Source: Vibrio tasmaniensis
GTDB lineage: Bacteria > Pseudomonadota > Gammaproteobacteria > Enterobacterales > Vibrionaceae
Reading direction: 5' to 3'
Assembly: GCF_024347635.1 (NCBI RefSeq)
Contig: NZ_AP025510.1
Location: forward strand, 868,001 to 932,000
Length of the DNA: 64,000 nt
Below the pieces are notes generated by a model that was not told where the DNA came from, made no database searches, and worked only from the letters and a program-made list of their open reading frames with translations. Each line of letters opens with the position of its first letter. Position 1 is the first letter of the stretch. Of this stretch, positions 19,262 through 28,037 are shown one piece after another. A program made the translations under genes and the position numbers.

Positions 19262-20044
19262 ATGGAATACCCAACGAGCCTTGTACTAGAGTGGTTAGCC
19301 AATTATTTTTGGCCCTACACTCGCATCTCAGCCATGCTGATGGTGATGACAGTAACCGGTGCGCGCTTTGTGTCGCCGCGTATTCGTCTGTATTTAGGTT
19401 TAGCGATCACCTTCGCGGTGATGCCTGCGATCCCCGCTGTTCCTAAAGATATTGAACTGCTCTCTTTCCAAGGTTTCTTGACTGTATTTGAACAAATCGT
19501 GATTGGCGTTGCCATGGGGTTTGTCACCCAATTCATGATTCAAACTTTCGTAATGCTCGGCCAGATCTTGGGTATGCAATCAAGCTTGGGGTTCGCCTCT
19601 ATGGTGGATCCGGCTAACGGGCAAAACACGCCAGTACTGGGCCAATTGTTTATGTTGCTAGCGACCATGTTTTTTTTGGAGACAGACGGTCATCTAAAAA
19701 TGCTACAGCTTGTGGTGTTCAGTTTTGAGACTTTACCCGTTGGCAGTGGAAGTTTGACCTCTGTTGATTATAGAGAGCTTGCTCTGTGGTTGGGTATCAT
19801 GTTCAAAACAGCATTAGCAATGTCATTGTCTGGTATTATTGCGCTGCTGACGATTAACCTTTCGTTTGGTGTAATGACGCGTGCGGCGCCTCAACTAAAT
19901 ATCTTTTCTTTGGGTTTCTCATTTGCGCTACTCGTGGGCCTATTGCTTTGTTGGTATATCCTTGGCGGCTTGTTTAGTCACTATGAGTTATTCTGGATAC
20001 AAACCGAACAACAGATATGTCGTCTAATCAGGTTAGAGTGCTAG
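19262..20044 (+). CDS. fliR: Flagellar export gate protein FliR
   Basis: FliR is the single-copy subunit that caps the FliP-FliQ export gate and contacts FlhB. The 260 residues contain several membrane helices and conserved positions such as ALGMQ-like GQILGMQSSLGFASMVDPANGQNTPVLGQ. It lies between fliQ and flhB with spacing under 10 bases on each side. It has no separate promoter that I can see. Confidence 0.96.
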   Translation: MEYPTSLVLEWLANYFWPYTRISAMLMVMTVTGARFVSPRIRLYLGLAITFAVMPAIPAVPKDIELLSFQGFLTVFEQIVIGVAMGFVTQFMIQTFVMLGQILGMQSSLGFASMVDPANGQNTPVLGQLFMLLATMFFLETDGHLKMLQLVVFSFETLPVGSGSLTSVDYRELALWLGIMFKTALAMSLSGIIALLTINLSFGVMTRAAPQLNIFSLGFSFALLVGLLLCWYILGGLFSHYELFWIQTEQQICRLIRLEC

Positions 20045-20053
20045 GAGACTAAA

Positions 20054-21184
20054 ATGGCAGAGTCAGACGGTCAAGAACGCACGGAAGACGCCACGCCCAA
20101 ACGCTTGCAACAGGCCAAAGAGAAAGGGCAGGTTGCAAGGTCAAAAGAGTTAGCGTCGGCGTCGGTACTTATTGTTGGTGCGATTGCTTTAATGTGGTTT
20201 GGTGAATCGATGGCGAAAGCTTTGTTCGAAACAATGCAACGTCTGTTTTCTCTGAGTCGGGAAGAAGTTTTTGATACCACAAAACTCCTCGAAATTGCGG
20301 GTGGCGCATTAGTGAACCTGTTGTTCCCGTTGTTCTTAATCCTGATAACCTTATTTGTTGCAGCCGTCATTGGTGCGGCGGGTGTCGGCGGAATTAATTT
20401 CTCTATGCAGGCGGCGATGCCTAAGGCGTCTAAGCTAAACCCACTCAGTGGTATTAAGCGTATGTTTGGCCTGCAGAGTTGGGTTGAACTGTTGAAATCT
20501 ATCTTGAAAGTGGCACTTGTTTCGGGAATGGCCATCTATCTTATTCAAGCTTCTCAACACGATTTAATGCAACTGAGCATGGAGGTATACCCACAGAATA
20601 TCTTCCACGCTTTAGATATCTTGCTCAATTTTATTCTGCTGATCAGCTGCTCTTTGCTTATCGTGGTGGCGATTGATATCCCGTTCCAGATCTGGCAGCA
20701 CGCCGATCAGTTGAAGATGACCAAACAAGAAATTAAAGACGAACACAAAGATACGGAAGGTAAACCTGAAGTTAAGGGGCGCATTCGTATGTTGCAAAGA
20801 GAAGCTGCCCAGCGCCGTATGATGGCTGACGTACCTCAAGCGGATGTAATTGTGACCAACCCGGAGCATTTCTCTGTGGCTCTACGCTATAAGCAGAATC
20901 AAGACAAAGCCCCCGTTGTAGTTGCTAAAGGTGTTGATCATATGGCAATGAAGATCCGTGAAATTGCACGTGAAAATGACATCTATATTATTCCAGCGCC
21001 GCCGTTGGCTAGGGCGCTTTATCACACTACCGAACTAGAACAACAAATTCCTGACGGTCTGTTTACAGCAGTTGCTCAAGTGCTTGCATATGTGTTTCAA
21101 CTGAAACAGTACCGAAAACGAGGCGGAGAGAGGCCAAAACTCCAAGATTCTAATATGCCGATCCCACCTGATTTACGACATTAG
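20054..21184 (+). CDS. flhB: Flagellar export switch protein FlhB
   Basis: FlhB is the export-gate protein whose self-cleavage switches export from rod/hook to filament substrates. The 376 residues have a polar N-terminus (QERTEDATPKRLQQAKEKGQVARS), four membrane helices and a cytoplasmic domain with the cleavage motif NPEH at about 269-272, where enterobacteria have NPTH. The Asn-Pro pair required for cleavage is kept. It ends the fliE-flhB run. A 317-base gap with a sigma-54 site separates it from flhA. Confidence 0.96.
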   Translation: MAESDGQERTEDATPKRLQQAKEKGQVARSKELASASVLIVGAIALMWFGESMAKALFETMQRLFSLSREEVFDTTKLLEIAGGALVNLLFPLFLILITLFVAAVIGAAGVGGINFSMQAAMPKASKLNPLSGIKRMFGLQSWVELLKSILKVALVSGMAIYLIQASQHDLMQLSMEVYPQNIFHALDILLNFILLISCSLLIVVAIDIPFQIWQHADQLKMTKQEIKDEHKDTEGKPEVKGRIRMLQREAAQRRMMADVPQADVIVTNPEHFSVALRYKQNQDKAPVVVAKGVDHMAMKIREIARENDIYIIPAPPLARALYHTTELEQQIPDGLFTAVAQVLAYVFQLKQYRKRGGERPKLQDSNMPIPPDLRH

Positions 21185-21280
21185 ATCAATTGCTTGAGCT
21201 CTGCTTGATGAACCCTGATAATAGCGGGCTAGCTAATCCTCTTTTTAAAGAGGTGATGGCAATAATTTGACGTAAAGTGT

Positions 21281-21296
21281 TGGTACAGTGTTTGCT
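21281..21296 (+). promoter_or_regulatory. Sigma-54 promoter for flhA operon
   Basis: TGGTACAGTGTTTGCT has GG and GC separated by the required 10 bases and only small departures from TGGCACG-N4-TTGCT. It lies 206 bases before flhA, upstream of the 15-bp repeat array, which would then be transcribed as leader RNA. Confidence 0.82.
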
Positions 21297-21310
21297 ATAT
21301 CAACCCCGAC

Positions 21311-21445
21311 TATATATAAGCCGGTCATTAATAAACTTAGCATTGTAAATCTGAGCATTATAAACCCGATCAGTATAAACCTTTGTGTTATAAGCCTGTG
21401 CATTTTTAACCTATGCACTTTAAACCATAGCCATATAGCTTAGAC
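21311..21445. repeat. Degenerate 15-bp tandem repeat in flhA leader, about nine units
   Basis: From 21311 to 21445 the sequence divides into nine consecutive 15-bp units with consensus near CATTATAAACCTGAG (for example 21326, 21341, 21356, 21371, 21386, 21401, 21416). Period is constant although individual units vary. It occupies the gap between the sigma-54 site and flhA. Confidence 0.85.
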
Positions 21446-21501
21446 CTGAGCCTCAAATAGCTTAGTGAGATGGCTACAACATAGCGAAACTGTCTAGACT
21501 T

Positions 21502-23604
21502 ATGAAATTCTCCCTGCCTTTTGCGGACAAGCTGCCTAAAATTCCTAATCGTGCGATGCCTGCAATTGGCGCGCCCGTTATGGTACTTGCGACGCTCGCT
21601 ATGGTGGTGTTGCCAATACCAGCCTTCTTGTTGGATATGTTCTTCACTTTCAACATTGCGCTGTCTATGGTTGTTTTACTGGTTTCGGTTTATACCCGCA
21701 GGCCTTTGGACTTTGCTGCCTTCCCAACAGTACTTCTGATTGCAACTCTACTTCGATTAGCCTTGAACGTTGCTTCGACACGTGTGGTATTACTCCATGG
21801 TCACGAAGGTGGTGACGCGGCCGGTAACGTTATTGAAGCTTTCGGTAACGTGGTTATCGGTGGTAACTACGCCGTAGGTCTAGTGGTGTTCTTGATTCTG
21901 ATGATCATCAACTTCATGGTTGTAACCAAAGGTGCGGGTCGTATCTCGGAAGTAAGTGCACGTTTCACACTAGACGCCCTACCGGGTAAACAGATGGCAA
22001 TCGATGCCGATTTGAATGCGGGTTTGATCGACCAAGATCAAGCTCGTACACGACGTTTTGAAGTGACCAAAGAGGCCGACTTCTACGGCTCGATGGACGG
22101 TGCATCTAAGTTTGTAAAAGGCGATGCTATCGCTGGTATCTTGATCTTATTCATCAACATCATTGGCGGCTTGAGTATCGGTATGGCTCAGTTTGACCTT
22201 GGTTTTGGTGAAGCCATTGAAATCTATACGCTACTTACTATCGGTGATGGTCTGGTTGCACAAATTCCATCGCTGCTACTTTCTATTGCTGCGGCGATGA
22301 TGGTGACGCGTCAAAATACCGATGAAGACATGGGCGAACAACTTGTCTTCCAAATGTTCGATAATCCCAAAGCCCTAATGATCACTGCCGCTATCCTCGG
22401 CATTATGGGTATTGTTCCTGGTATGCCACATTTCTCATTTTTGAGCCTTGCTGCTGTAGCGGGAGCCGGTGCTTACTTTATCGATAAAAAGAACAAGGCA
22501 AAGGTAGAAGAGAAAAATCTACCTGCAACCGCTAATGCCAATGGTGATAAGCCTGCATCGCAAAAAGAACTGTCTTGGGATGATGTTCAACCGGTAGATA
22601 TTATTGGTCTCGAAGTGGGGTACCGCTTGATTCCTTTGGTCGATAGAGACCAAGGTGGTGAGTTGCTTGAGCGCGTTAAAGGTGTACGGAAAAAACTGTC
22701 TCAAGATTTTGGTTTCTTGATTCCAGCGGTTCATATTCGCGATAACTTAGAACTGACGCCAAACAGCTATCGAATTACCTTGATGGGGGTAGCGGTTGGT
22801 GAGGCTGAAATCAAGCCGGACATGGAGCTCGCGATTAACCCTGGTCAAGTCTATGGGATGATAGATGGAGAGCCGACGATTGACCCTGCCTTTGGCCTTG
22901 AAGCTGTCTGGATTCGTGAAGAGCAGCGTGAACACGCACAAGCCTTAGGTTATACCGTTGTAGATTCTTCAACCGTACTTGCCACACACCTTAGCCAGCA
23001 GTTAACGAATAACGCTTCACAGTTGATTGGCCACGAAGAAGTTCAAAACTTACTTGAGATGCTTAGCCGATCAACACCTAAGTTGGTGGAAGGTTTTGTA
23101 CCGGATCAATTACAGCTTGGTGTGGTTGTAAAAGTTCTGCAAAACTTACTAAATGAAGCAATTCCAATTCGTGATATTCGAACCATTGTTCAAACTTTGT
23201 CGGAGTACTCTTCTAAGAGTCAAGAACCTGACATATTAACTGCAGCTGTTCGTATCTCACTTAAACGACTAATTGTTCAAGAAATCAATGGTATAGAGCC
23301 GGAATTGCCAGTTATAACCTTGATTCCTGAGTTGGAACAAATCTTGCATCAAACCATGCAGGCATCCGGCGGAGAATCTGCTGGTATTGAACCTGGTTTA
23401 GCCGAACGTTTACAGACCTCACTCAGTAACGCGACACAAGAGCAAGAACTGAAAGGTGAGCCAGCGGTATTATTGACCTCTGGTGTTTTACGCTCGACTT
23501 TGGCTAAGTTCGTGAAAAACACGATTCCAAGCTTGAGAGTATTATCTTACCAAGAGATACCAGACGAAAAGCAGATACGCATAGTACAAGCTGTTGGTAA
23601 TTAA
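21502..23604 (+). CDS. flhA: Flagellar export gate protein FlhA
   Basis: FlhA is the large export-gate protein; its cytoplasmic ring receives chaperone-substrate complexes. The 700 residues have about eight membrane helices in the first 330, the FHIPEP-family signature (RLALNVASTRVVLLHGHEGG, GQLVFQ region) and a soluble C-terminal domain with LGYTVVDSSTVLATHLSQ. A long leader separates it from its probable sigma-54 promoter. flhF follows after 27 bases. Confidence 0.97.
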   Translation: MKFSLPFADKLPKIPNRAMPAIGAPVMVLATLAMVVLPIPAFLLDMFFTFNIALSMVVLLVSVYTRRPLDFAAFPTVLLIATLLRLALNVASTRVVLLHGHEGGDAAGNVIEAFGNVVIGGNYAVGLVVFLILMIINFMVVTKGAGRISEVSARFTLDALPGKQMAIDADLNAGLIDQDQARTRRFEVTKEADFYGSMDGASKFVKGDAIAGILILFINIIGGLSIGMAQFDLGFGEAIEIYTLLTIGDGLVAQIPSLLLSIAAAMMVTRQNTDEDMGEQLVFQMFDNPKALMITAAILGIMGIVPGMPHFSFLSLAAVAGAGAYFIDKKNKAKVEEKNLPATANANGDKPASQKELSWDDVQPVDIIGLEVGYRLIPLVDRDQGGELLERVKGVRKKLSQDFGFLIPAVHIRDNLELTPNSYRITLMGVAVGEAEIKPDMELAINPGQVYGMIDGEPTIDPAFGLEAVWIREEQREHAQALGYTVVDSSTVLATHLSQQLTNNASQLIGHEEVQNLLEMLSRSTPKLVEGFVPDQLQLGVVVKVLQNLLNEAIPIRDIRTIVQTLSEYSSKSQEPDILTAAVRISLKRLIVQEINGIEPELPVITLIPELEQILHQTMQASGGESAGIEPGLAERLQTSLSNATQEQELKGEPAVLLTSGVLRSTLAKFVKNTIPSLRVLSYQEIPDEKQIRIVQAVGN

Positions 23605-23631
23605 GCCGCCTAATTAGAACGGACGATCGAA

Positions 23632-25143
23632 TTGAAAATTAAACGATTTTTTGCAAAAGATATGCGAACAGCTCTGCTCCAAGTTAAAGAAGAACTTGGC
23701 TCAGAAGCGGTGATCATGTCTAACAAAAAGGTCGCAGGTGGCGTGGAAATTGTGGCCGCTATTGATGGCGAATCCAGCCCATCGACAGCGAGCCCTAGAC
23801 TCAATAAACCCAAGCAGCCTACGCAAAGCCAGTACACCCAAATGACTGAGTCAAAAGTACCAGCTGGGCGTCGTCAATTAGATGATGACAAGGTTAGCAT
23901 CCAACCTAATGCTGAAGGCGGACGCTCAATGACCAAGCGCTTTGCGAACATGCTAAAGCAATACAGTCATGGCGCAGAAGATGAGCAACAACATCGCGCT
24001 GAAAACGAAGACTCGCTATCAGCATTGCTCAATCGCCAGTCAAGTAAGGGCCATCAACCTCAGAGTAGCCAGCATTCTAGCGGCAGTCTCGACTCGGCTT
24101 TTGCTCGTGAAACGGGTTTATCTAAATTGATTGCCGAAGATCGCAGAGTAGAGCGTCCAGCACCTCGCTTAGATCCTACCCGTTATGATCGTGGTCGAGA
24201 GAATACTCAGTCCAAAGGTTCAGATACTGAAATGGAAACGATGCGAGACGAGATGACTTCAATTCGTCGTCTGTTAGAGCATCAAGTATCAGGTTTAATG
24301 TGGCAAGAGGTTGAGCGTCGTGAACCGCTCAGAGCCATGCTTATCAAGCGCCTAGAGCGTATGGGAGTATCTGCAGAATTAGCCGATCAAATGGCTTGCT
24401 ATATTCCTGAAGACACCAAACCAGCACGAGCATGGAAAGCCTTGCTTGCTCTGGTCGCTGATCAAATCTCAGTAACACAAAAAGATATTTTAAAACGCGG
24501 CGGTATTGTGGCCTTACTTGGCCCGACTGGCGTAGGTAAAACAACGACGGTTGCTAAGCTAGCTGCACGTGCTGCCATGGAATATGGTGCGGATAATGTT
24601 GCGCTAGTGACTACGGACACATATCGCATTGGTGCACATGAGCAGTTATCGATTTATGGTCGAATTATGGGTTGTCCTGTAAGAGTTGCTAAAGATTCTA
24701 GTGAATTGGCCGATGTAATATATCAGTTACGTAATCGTCGCCTGATTCTGGTTGATACTGCAGGTATGGGACAACGAGATGTTCGCCTATCTGAGCAGTT
24801 AGACACATTGATGCAAGAGAGTGGTTCCGTTATCAATAGTTACCTTGTGTTACCCGCAACCGCGCAACGCAAAGTACTACAAGAAACCATTGAACACTTT
24901 AGAAGAATCCCGCTGTCGGGATGTATCCTGACGAAGCTGGATGAATCGCTTAGTTTGGGTGAGTTCATCAGTGTGGTAATACAAAATGCATTACCAGTTG
25001 CTTATATAGCAAATGGTCAACGAGTTCCTGAAGATATCGTTATCGCTCAGCCAAAGTACATGATTGCTAAGGCCAATGAGTTATTAGAAAAATCTACAGA
25101 GAATGAACCTCATTACTGGAATAGCGATTCTGAAGGGCTCTAG
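23632..25143 (+). CDS. flhF: Polar flagellar SRP-type GTPase FlhF
   Basis: FlhF is an SRP-family GTPase that marks the cell pole for flagellar assembly. The 503 residues have a basic N-terminal B domain (MKIKRFFAKDMRTALLQVKEELG), a long variable linker, and an NG domain with G1 GPTGVGKTTT (about 298-307), DTYRIGAHEQL and the DTAGMGQRD switch. The start is TTG at 23632 with GGA 8 bases upstream. It is followed by flhG, its regulator, in the usual order. Confidence 0.97.
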   Translation: MKIKRFFAKDMRTALLQVKEELGSEAVIMSNKKVAGGVEIVAAIDGESSPSTASPRLNKPKQPTQSQYTQMTESKVPAGRRQLDDDKVSIQPNAEGGRSMTKRFANMLKQYSHGAEDEQQHRAENEDSLSALLNRQSSKGHQPQSSQHSSGSLDSAFARETGLSKLIAEDRRVERPAPRLDPTRYDRGRENTQSKGSDTEMETMRDEMTSIRRLLEHQVSGLMWQEVERREPLRAMLIKRLERMGVSAELADQMACYIPEDTKPARAWKALLALVADQISVTQKDILKRGGIVALLGPTGVGKTTTVAKLAARAAMEYGADNVALVTTDTYRIGAHEQLSIYGRIMGCPVRVAKDSSELADVIYQLRNRRLILVDTAGMGQRDVRLSEQLDTLMQESGSVINSYLVLPATAQRKVLQETIEHFRRIPLSGCILTKLDESLSLGEFISVVIQNALPVAYIANGQRVPEDIVIAQPKYMIAKANELLEKSTENEPHYWNSDSEGL

Positions 25144-25156
25144 GCGGCGGATAAAT

Positions 25157-26044
25157 ATGAATGAGAATATGATACACGATCAAGCTAGCGGCCTCCGTCG
25201 CTTAACCCAGCCTTCACTCACGAAAGTTATTGCTGTAACGGGTGGTAAGGGAGGCGTCGGTAAATCGAATGTAACGTTAGGTATGGCTATTTGTATGGCT
25301 CGCCAAGGCAAGAAAGTCATGGTGCTGGATGCTGACTTAGGATTAGCTAACGTAGACATCATGCTCGGCATTCGTTCTAAACGAAATCTTGGGCATGTGT
25401 TGGCTGGCGAGTGTGAGCTTAAGGATGCGATTGTCGAAGGACCGCATGGAATTAGAATAATTCCAGCGACATCGGGCACACAAAGCATGACTGAACTTTC
25501 ACACGCTCAACACGCCGGGTTGATTCGTGCTTTTGGTTCGCTTGAAGACGAGATGGATATCTTGTTGGTTGATACAGCTGCGGGCATATCCGATATGGTC
25601 ATCAGCTTCTCAAGAGCAGCGCAGGATGTGGTTGTGGTGGTTTGTGATGAACCAACGTCGATTACTGATGCATATGCATTGATTAAACTGCTGAGTCGAG
25701 AGCACCAAGTTCAGCGATTCAAAATCGTTGCAAATATGGTCAGAAGCTACCGCGAAGGCCGAGAATTATTTGCAAAGTTGACTTTGGTCACAGAGCGCTT
25801 CTTGAATGTGAGCCTCGAACTCGTAGCATGTATTCCTTTAGATGATAAAGTACGTCAATCAGTTAAGAGACAGAAAATCGTAGTAGATGCGTTTCCTCGC
25901 TCTCCAGCTGCATTGGCAATCAGCTCTTTGGCTAATAAGGCATTGACCTGGCCAATACCAAAAACACCAAGCGGACACTTGGAGTTTTTTGTTGAAAGGT
26001 TGGTGAACCGTACTGAATTTATAGAGGAACCATTTGGTGAATAA
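25157..26044 (+). CDS. flhG: MinD-type ATPase FlhG (FleN), flagellar number regulator
   Basis: FlhG limits flagellum number by restraining FlhF and FlrA. The 295 residues have a short N-terminal FlhF-activating segment, the deviant Walker A motif GGKGGVGKS (about 29-37), the VLDADLGLANVD box and a C-terminal amphipathic membrane-targeting helix. The frame is open upstream to 25103, but the ATG at 25157 follows GGCGG and gives the normal length. Its 3' end overlaps fliA by 8 bases. Confidence 0.96.
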   Translation: MNENMIHDQASGLRRLTQPSLTKVIAVTGGKGGVGKSNVTLGMAICMARQGKKVMVLDADLGLANVDIMLGIRSKRNLGHVLAGECELKDAIVEGPHGIRIIPATSGTQSMTELSHAQHAGLIRAFGSLEDEMDILLVDTAAGISDMVISFSRAAQDVVVVVCDEPTSITDAYALIKLLSREHQVQRFKIVANMVRSYREGRELFAKLTLVTERFLNVSLELVACIPLDDKVRQSVKRQKIVVDAFPRSPAALAISSLANKALTWPIPKTPSGHLEFFVERLVNRTEFIEEPFGE

Positions 26045-26771
26045 AGCGCTTACTTACGATCAACATGCTAATCACAATAGCCAACAGGCTTTTTTTGAGA
26101 AGTACTCTGTGTTGGTTAAGCGTATCGCTCATCATTTGTTGGGGCGATTACCGCCTAATGTATTAGTTGATGACTTGATTCAAGCCGGCATGATTGGCTT
26201 GATTGAAGCACAACAGAACTATGATGGTACCAAAGGCGCAAGCTTTGAGACGTACGCAGGTATTCGAATTCGTGGGGCAATGTTGGATGACATTCGCCGC
26301 GGGGATTGGGTGCCGAGATCGGTTCATAAAAATAATCGAGAAATCAGTAGTGCAATCGCAGAATTAGAGGGCACTCTCAATCGCGATCCTAGTGATGCTG
26401 AAGTGGCAAAGCACATGGGGCTGAGTTTAGACCAGTATCACAGTGCGTTAACTGATATTAATTGCTCAAAATTGGTTGGGATAGAAGACTTAGGTGTCTC
26501 TGATGATGTAATATCTCCGAATGAAGATTCTCAAGATAATACGCCTTTTCAAGGGGTTGCTGATGAATCATTCCGCCAAGCTTTGATCGACTCGATAAAA
26601 CAGCTTCCGGAAAGGGAAGGCCTCGTGCTTTCGCTTTATTACGACGAAGAACTCAATTTAAAAGAGATTGGGGAAGTATTAGGTGTCAGCGAATCTCGTG
26701 TCAGCCAAATACTAAGCCAATCTATGCAGCGTTTACGCACTAAATTAAGTGCTTGGACACAGAACGACTAA
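26037..26771 (+). CDS. fliA: Flagellar sigma factor FliA (sigma-28)
   Basis: FliA directs RNA polymerase to late flagellar, motor and chemotaxis promoters. The 244-residue protein has sigma regions 2 (VDDLIQAGMIGLIEAQQNYD...FETYAGIRIRGAMLDDIR), 3 and 4 (YYDEELNLKEIGEVLGVSESRVSQI). I chose the GTG at 26037 (product starting MNKALTYD), with GAGG at 26024-26027. An in-frame TTG at 26034 adds one residue. It overlaps the end of flhG and is translationally coupled to it. Confidence 0.96.
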   Translation: MNKALTYDQHANHNSQQAFFEKYSVLVKRIAHHLLGRLPPNVLVDDLIQAGMIGLIEAQQNYDGTKGASFETYAGIRIRGAMLDDIRRGDWVPRSVHKNNREISSAIAELEGTLNRDPSDAEVAKHMGLSLDQYHSALTDINCSKLVGIEDLGVSDDVISPNEDSQDNTPFQGVADESFRQALIDSIKQLPEREGLVLSLYYDEELNLKEIGEVLGVSESRVSQILSQSMQRLRTKLSAWTQND

Positions 26772-26801
26772 CAACACTGATTTTATTCAGTGGAGGCTAA
26801 T

Positions 26802-27182
26802 TTGAACAAAAACATGAAAATTCTCATTGTTGATGACTTTTCAACGATGCGCCGAATTGTTAAAAACCTACTTCGTGATTTAGGTTTCAACAACACTCAA
26901 GAAGCAGACGATGGCTTGACCGCGTTACCTATGCTGAAAAAAGGCGAATTTGATTTCGTGGTAACTGACTGGAACATGCCGGGTATGCAAGGTATTGATC
27001 TTCTAAAACACGTCCGTGCAGACGCTGAACTTAAGCACCTTCCAGTGCTTATGATCACAGCAGAAGCTAAGCGTGAGCAGATCATTGAAGCAGCGCAAGC
27101 GGGTGTTAATGGTTACATTGTGAAGCCGTTCACTGCCGCAACTCTAAAAGAGAAACTCGACAAGATTTTTGAGCGTTTATAA
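26802..27182 (+). CDS. cheY: Chemotaxis response regulator CheY
   Basis: CheY carries the signal from CheA to FliM and reverses the motor. The receiver domain is complete: acidic pair DDF, phospho-acceptor at about D56 in [12 protein letters not shown], the switch Thr in MITAEAK and the Lys of VKPF. A GGAGG site at 26792-26796 is 5 bases before a TTG at 26802, which I chose. A GTG at 26790 (130 residues) and ATG at 26814 are alternatives. It opens the cheY-cheZ-cheA-cheB-parC-parP-cheW group. Confidence 0.96.
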   Translation: MNKNMKILIVDDFSTMRRIVKNLLRDLGFNNTQEADDGLTALPMLKKGEFDFVVTDWNMPGMQGIDLLKHVRADAELKHLPVLMITAEAKREQIIEAAQAGVNGYIVKPFTAATLKEKLDKIFERL

Positions 27183-27296
27183 GCACTCATAATAACCTGT
27201 TTTAGGCGCTTCATAGAGAGACATTAACTTTTTTGTTTCCCGTTTATCTCTAAGGCTGAAGCGTCACAAACTATGCGGAGTAAGGCCGGACTCAGG

Positions 27297-28028
27297 ATGA
27301 TTTCATTAGAACAAGCAAAAAAATTAGTAGAACTGCTTGAAAACGATGAGCAGCAAGGTGCTGATTCTCTTGTTAGAAGCATTTATGAAGATAATTTTAA
27401 TCTTCAAGATAACCCAATGCTTCAAGAAATAGGCAGTCTGACTCGTGACCTCCATGATTCTTTGACACAATTCAACTTTGACGAGCGTATTAACGTTATC
27501 GCAAATGATGAAATCCCTGATGCCAGGGATCGCCTTCAGTATGTCATTGATAAAACGGAAGTTGCGGCGAACAAGACGATGGACGCTGTCGATCGTTGTA
27601 TGCCAATTGCAACTAATTTACACGAGTGTTTACTTCAAGTAAGGCCTCAATGGAATGAACTGATGCATGGCCGCATTGAGCTGGTAACATTTAAAGCTTT
27701 ATGCCACCGCATTGATGGATTACTTGTCCAAGTAGAAGGCGATAGTACTGAACTACGTGGACAACTGACTGAAATCTTGATGGCTCAGGATTTCCAAGAT
27801 TTAACTGGGCAGATTATTAGCAAAGTTATTACCTTGGTGAATGAGGTTGAAGGACGTCTGGTAGAGATTCTCACCGTATTCGGAGCGAATCAAATAGAAC
27901 CAACACCAGAGACAGAGAAGAAAGCATCTATTGCTCCTGAGGGTCCGATCATGAACCCAGAAGCTCGTGAAGATGCTGTTGCATCTCAAGATGAAGTCGA
28001 CGATTTGTTATCCAGTCTTGGATTTTAA
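27297..28028 (+). CDS. cheZ: CheY-P phosphatase CheZ
   Basis: CheZ dephosphorylates CheY-P and ends the chemotactic signal. The 243-residue, mostly helical protein has the catalytic-helix region (TEILMAQDFQDLTGQIISKVI, with the conserved Asp and Gln) and a C-terminal CheY-binding peptide (EVDDLLSSLGF). An in-frame ATG at 27273 would add eight residues; I prefer 27297, which gives the usual MISLEQAKKLVELLE start. A 114-base gap with an inverted repeat separates it from cheY. Confidence 0.95.
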   Translation: MISLEQAKKLVELLENDEQQGADSLVRSIYEDNFNLQDNPMLQEIGSLTRDLHDSLTQFNFDERINVIANDEIPDARDRLQYVIDKTEVAANKTMDAVDRCMPIATNLHECLLQVRPQWNELMHGRIELVTFKALCHRIDGLLVQVEGDSTELRGQLTEILMAQDFQDLTGQIISKVITLVNEVEGRLVEILTVFGANQIEPTPETEKKASIAPEGPIMNPEAREDAVASQDEVDDLLSSLGF

Positions 28029-28037
28029 AGGTAACGT

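Noticed and set aside
21311..21460. The 15-bp repeats as a coding pentapeptide-repeat gene
   Set aside because: One frame is open, but it lacks an ATG and a ribosome site, and units are too degenerate at coding positions.
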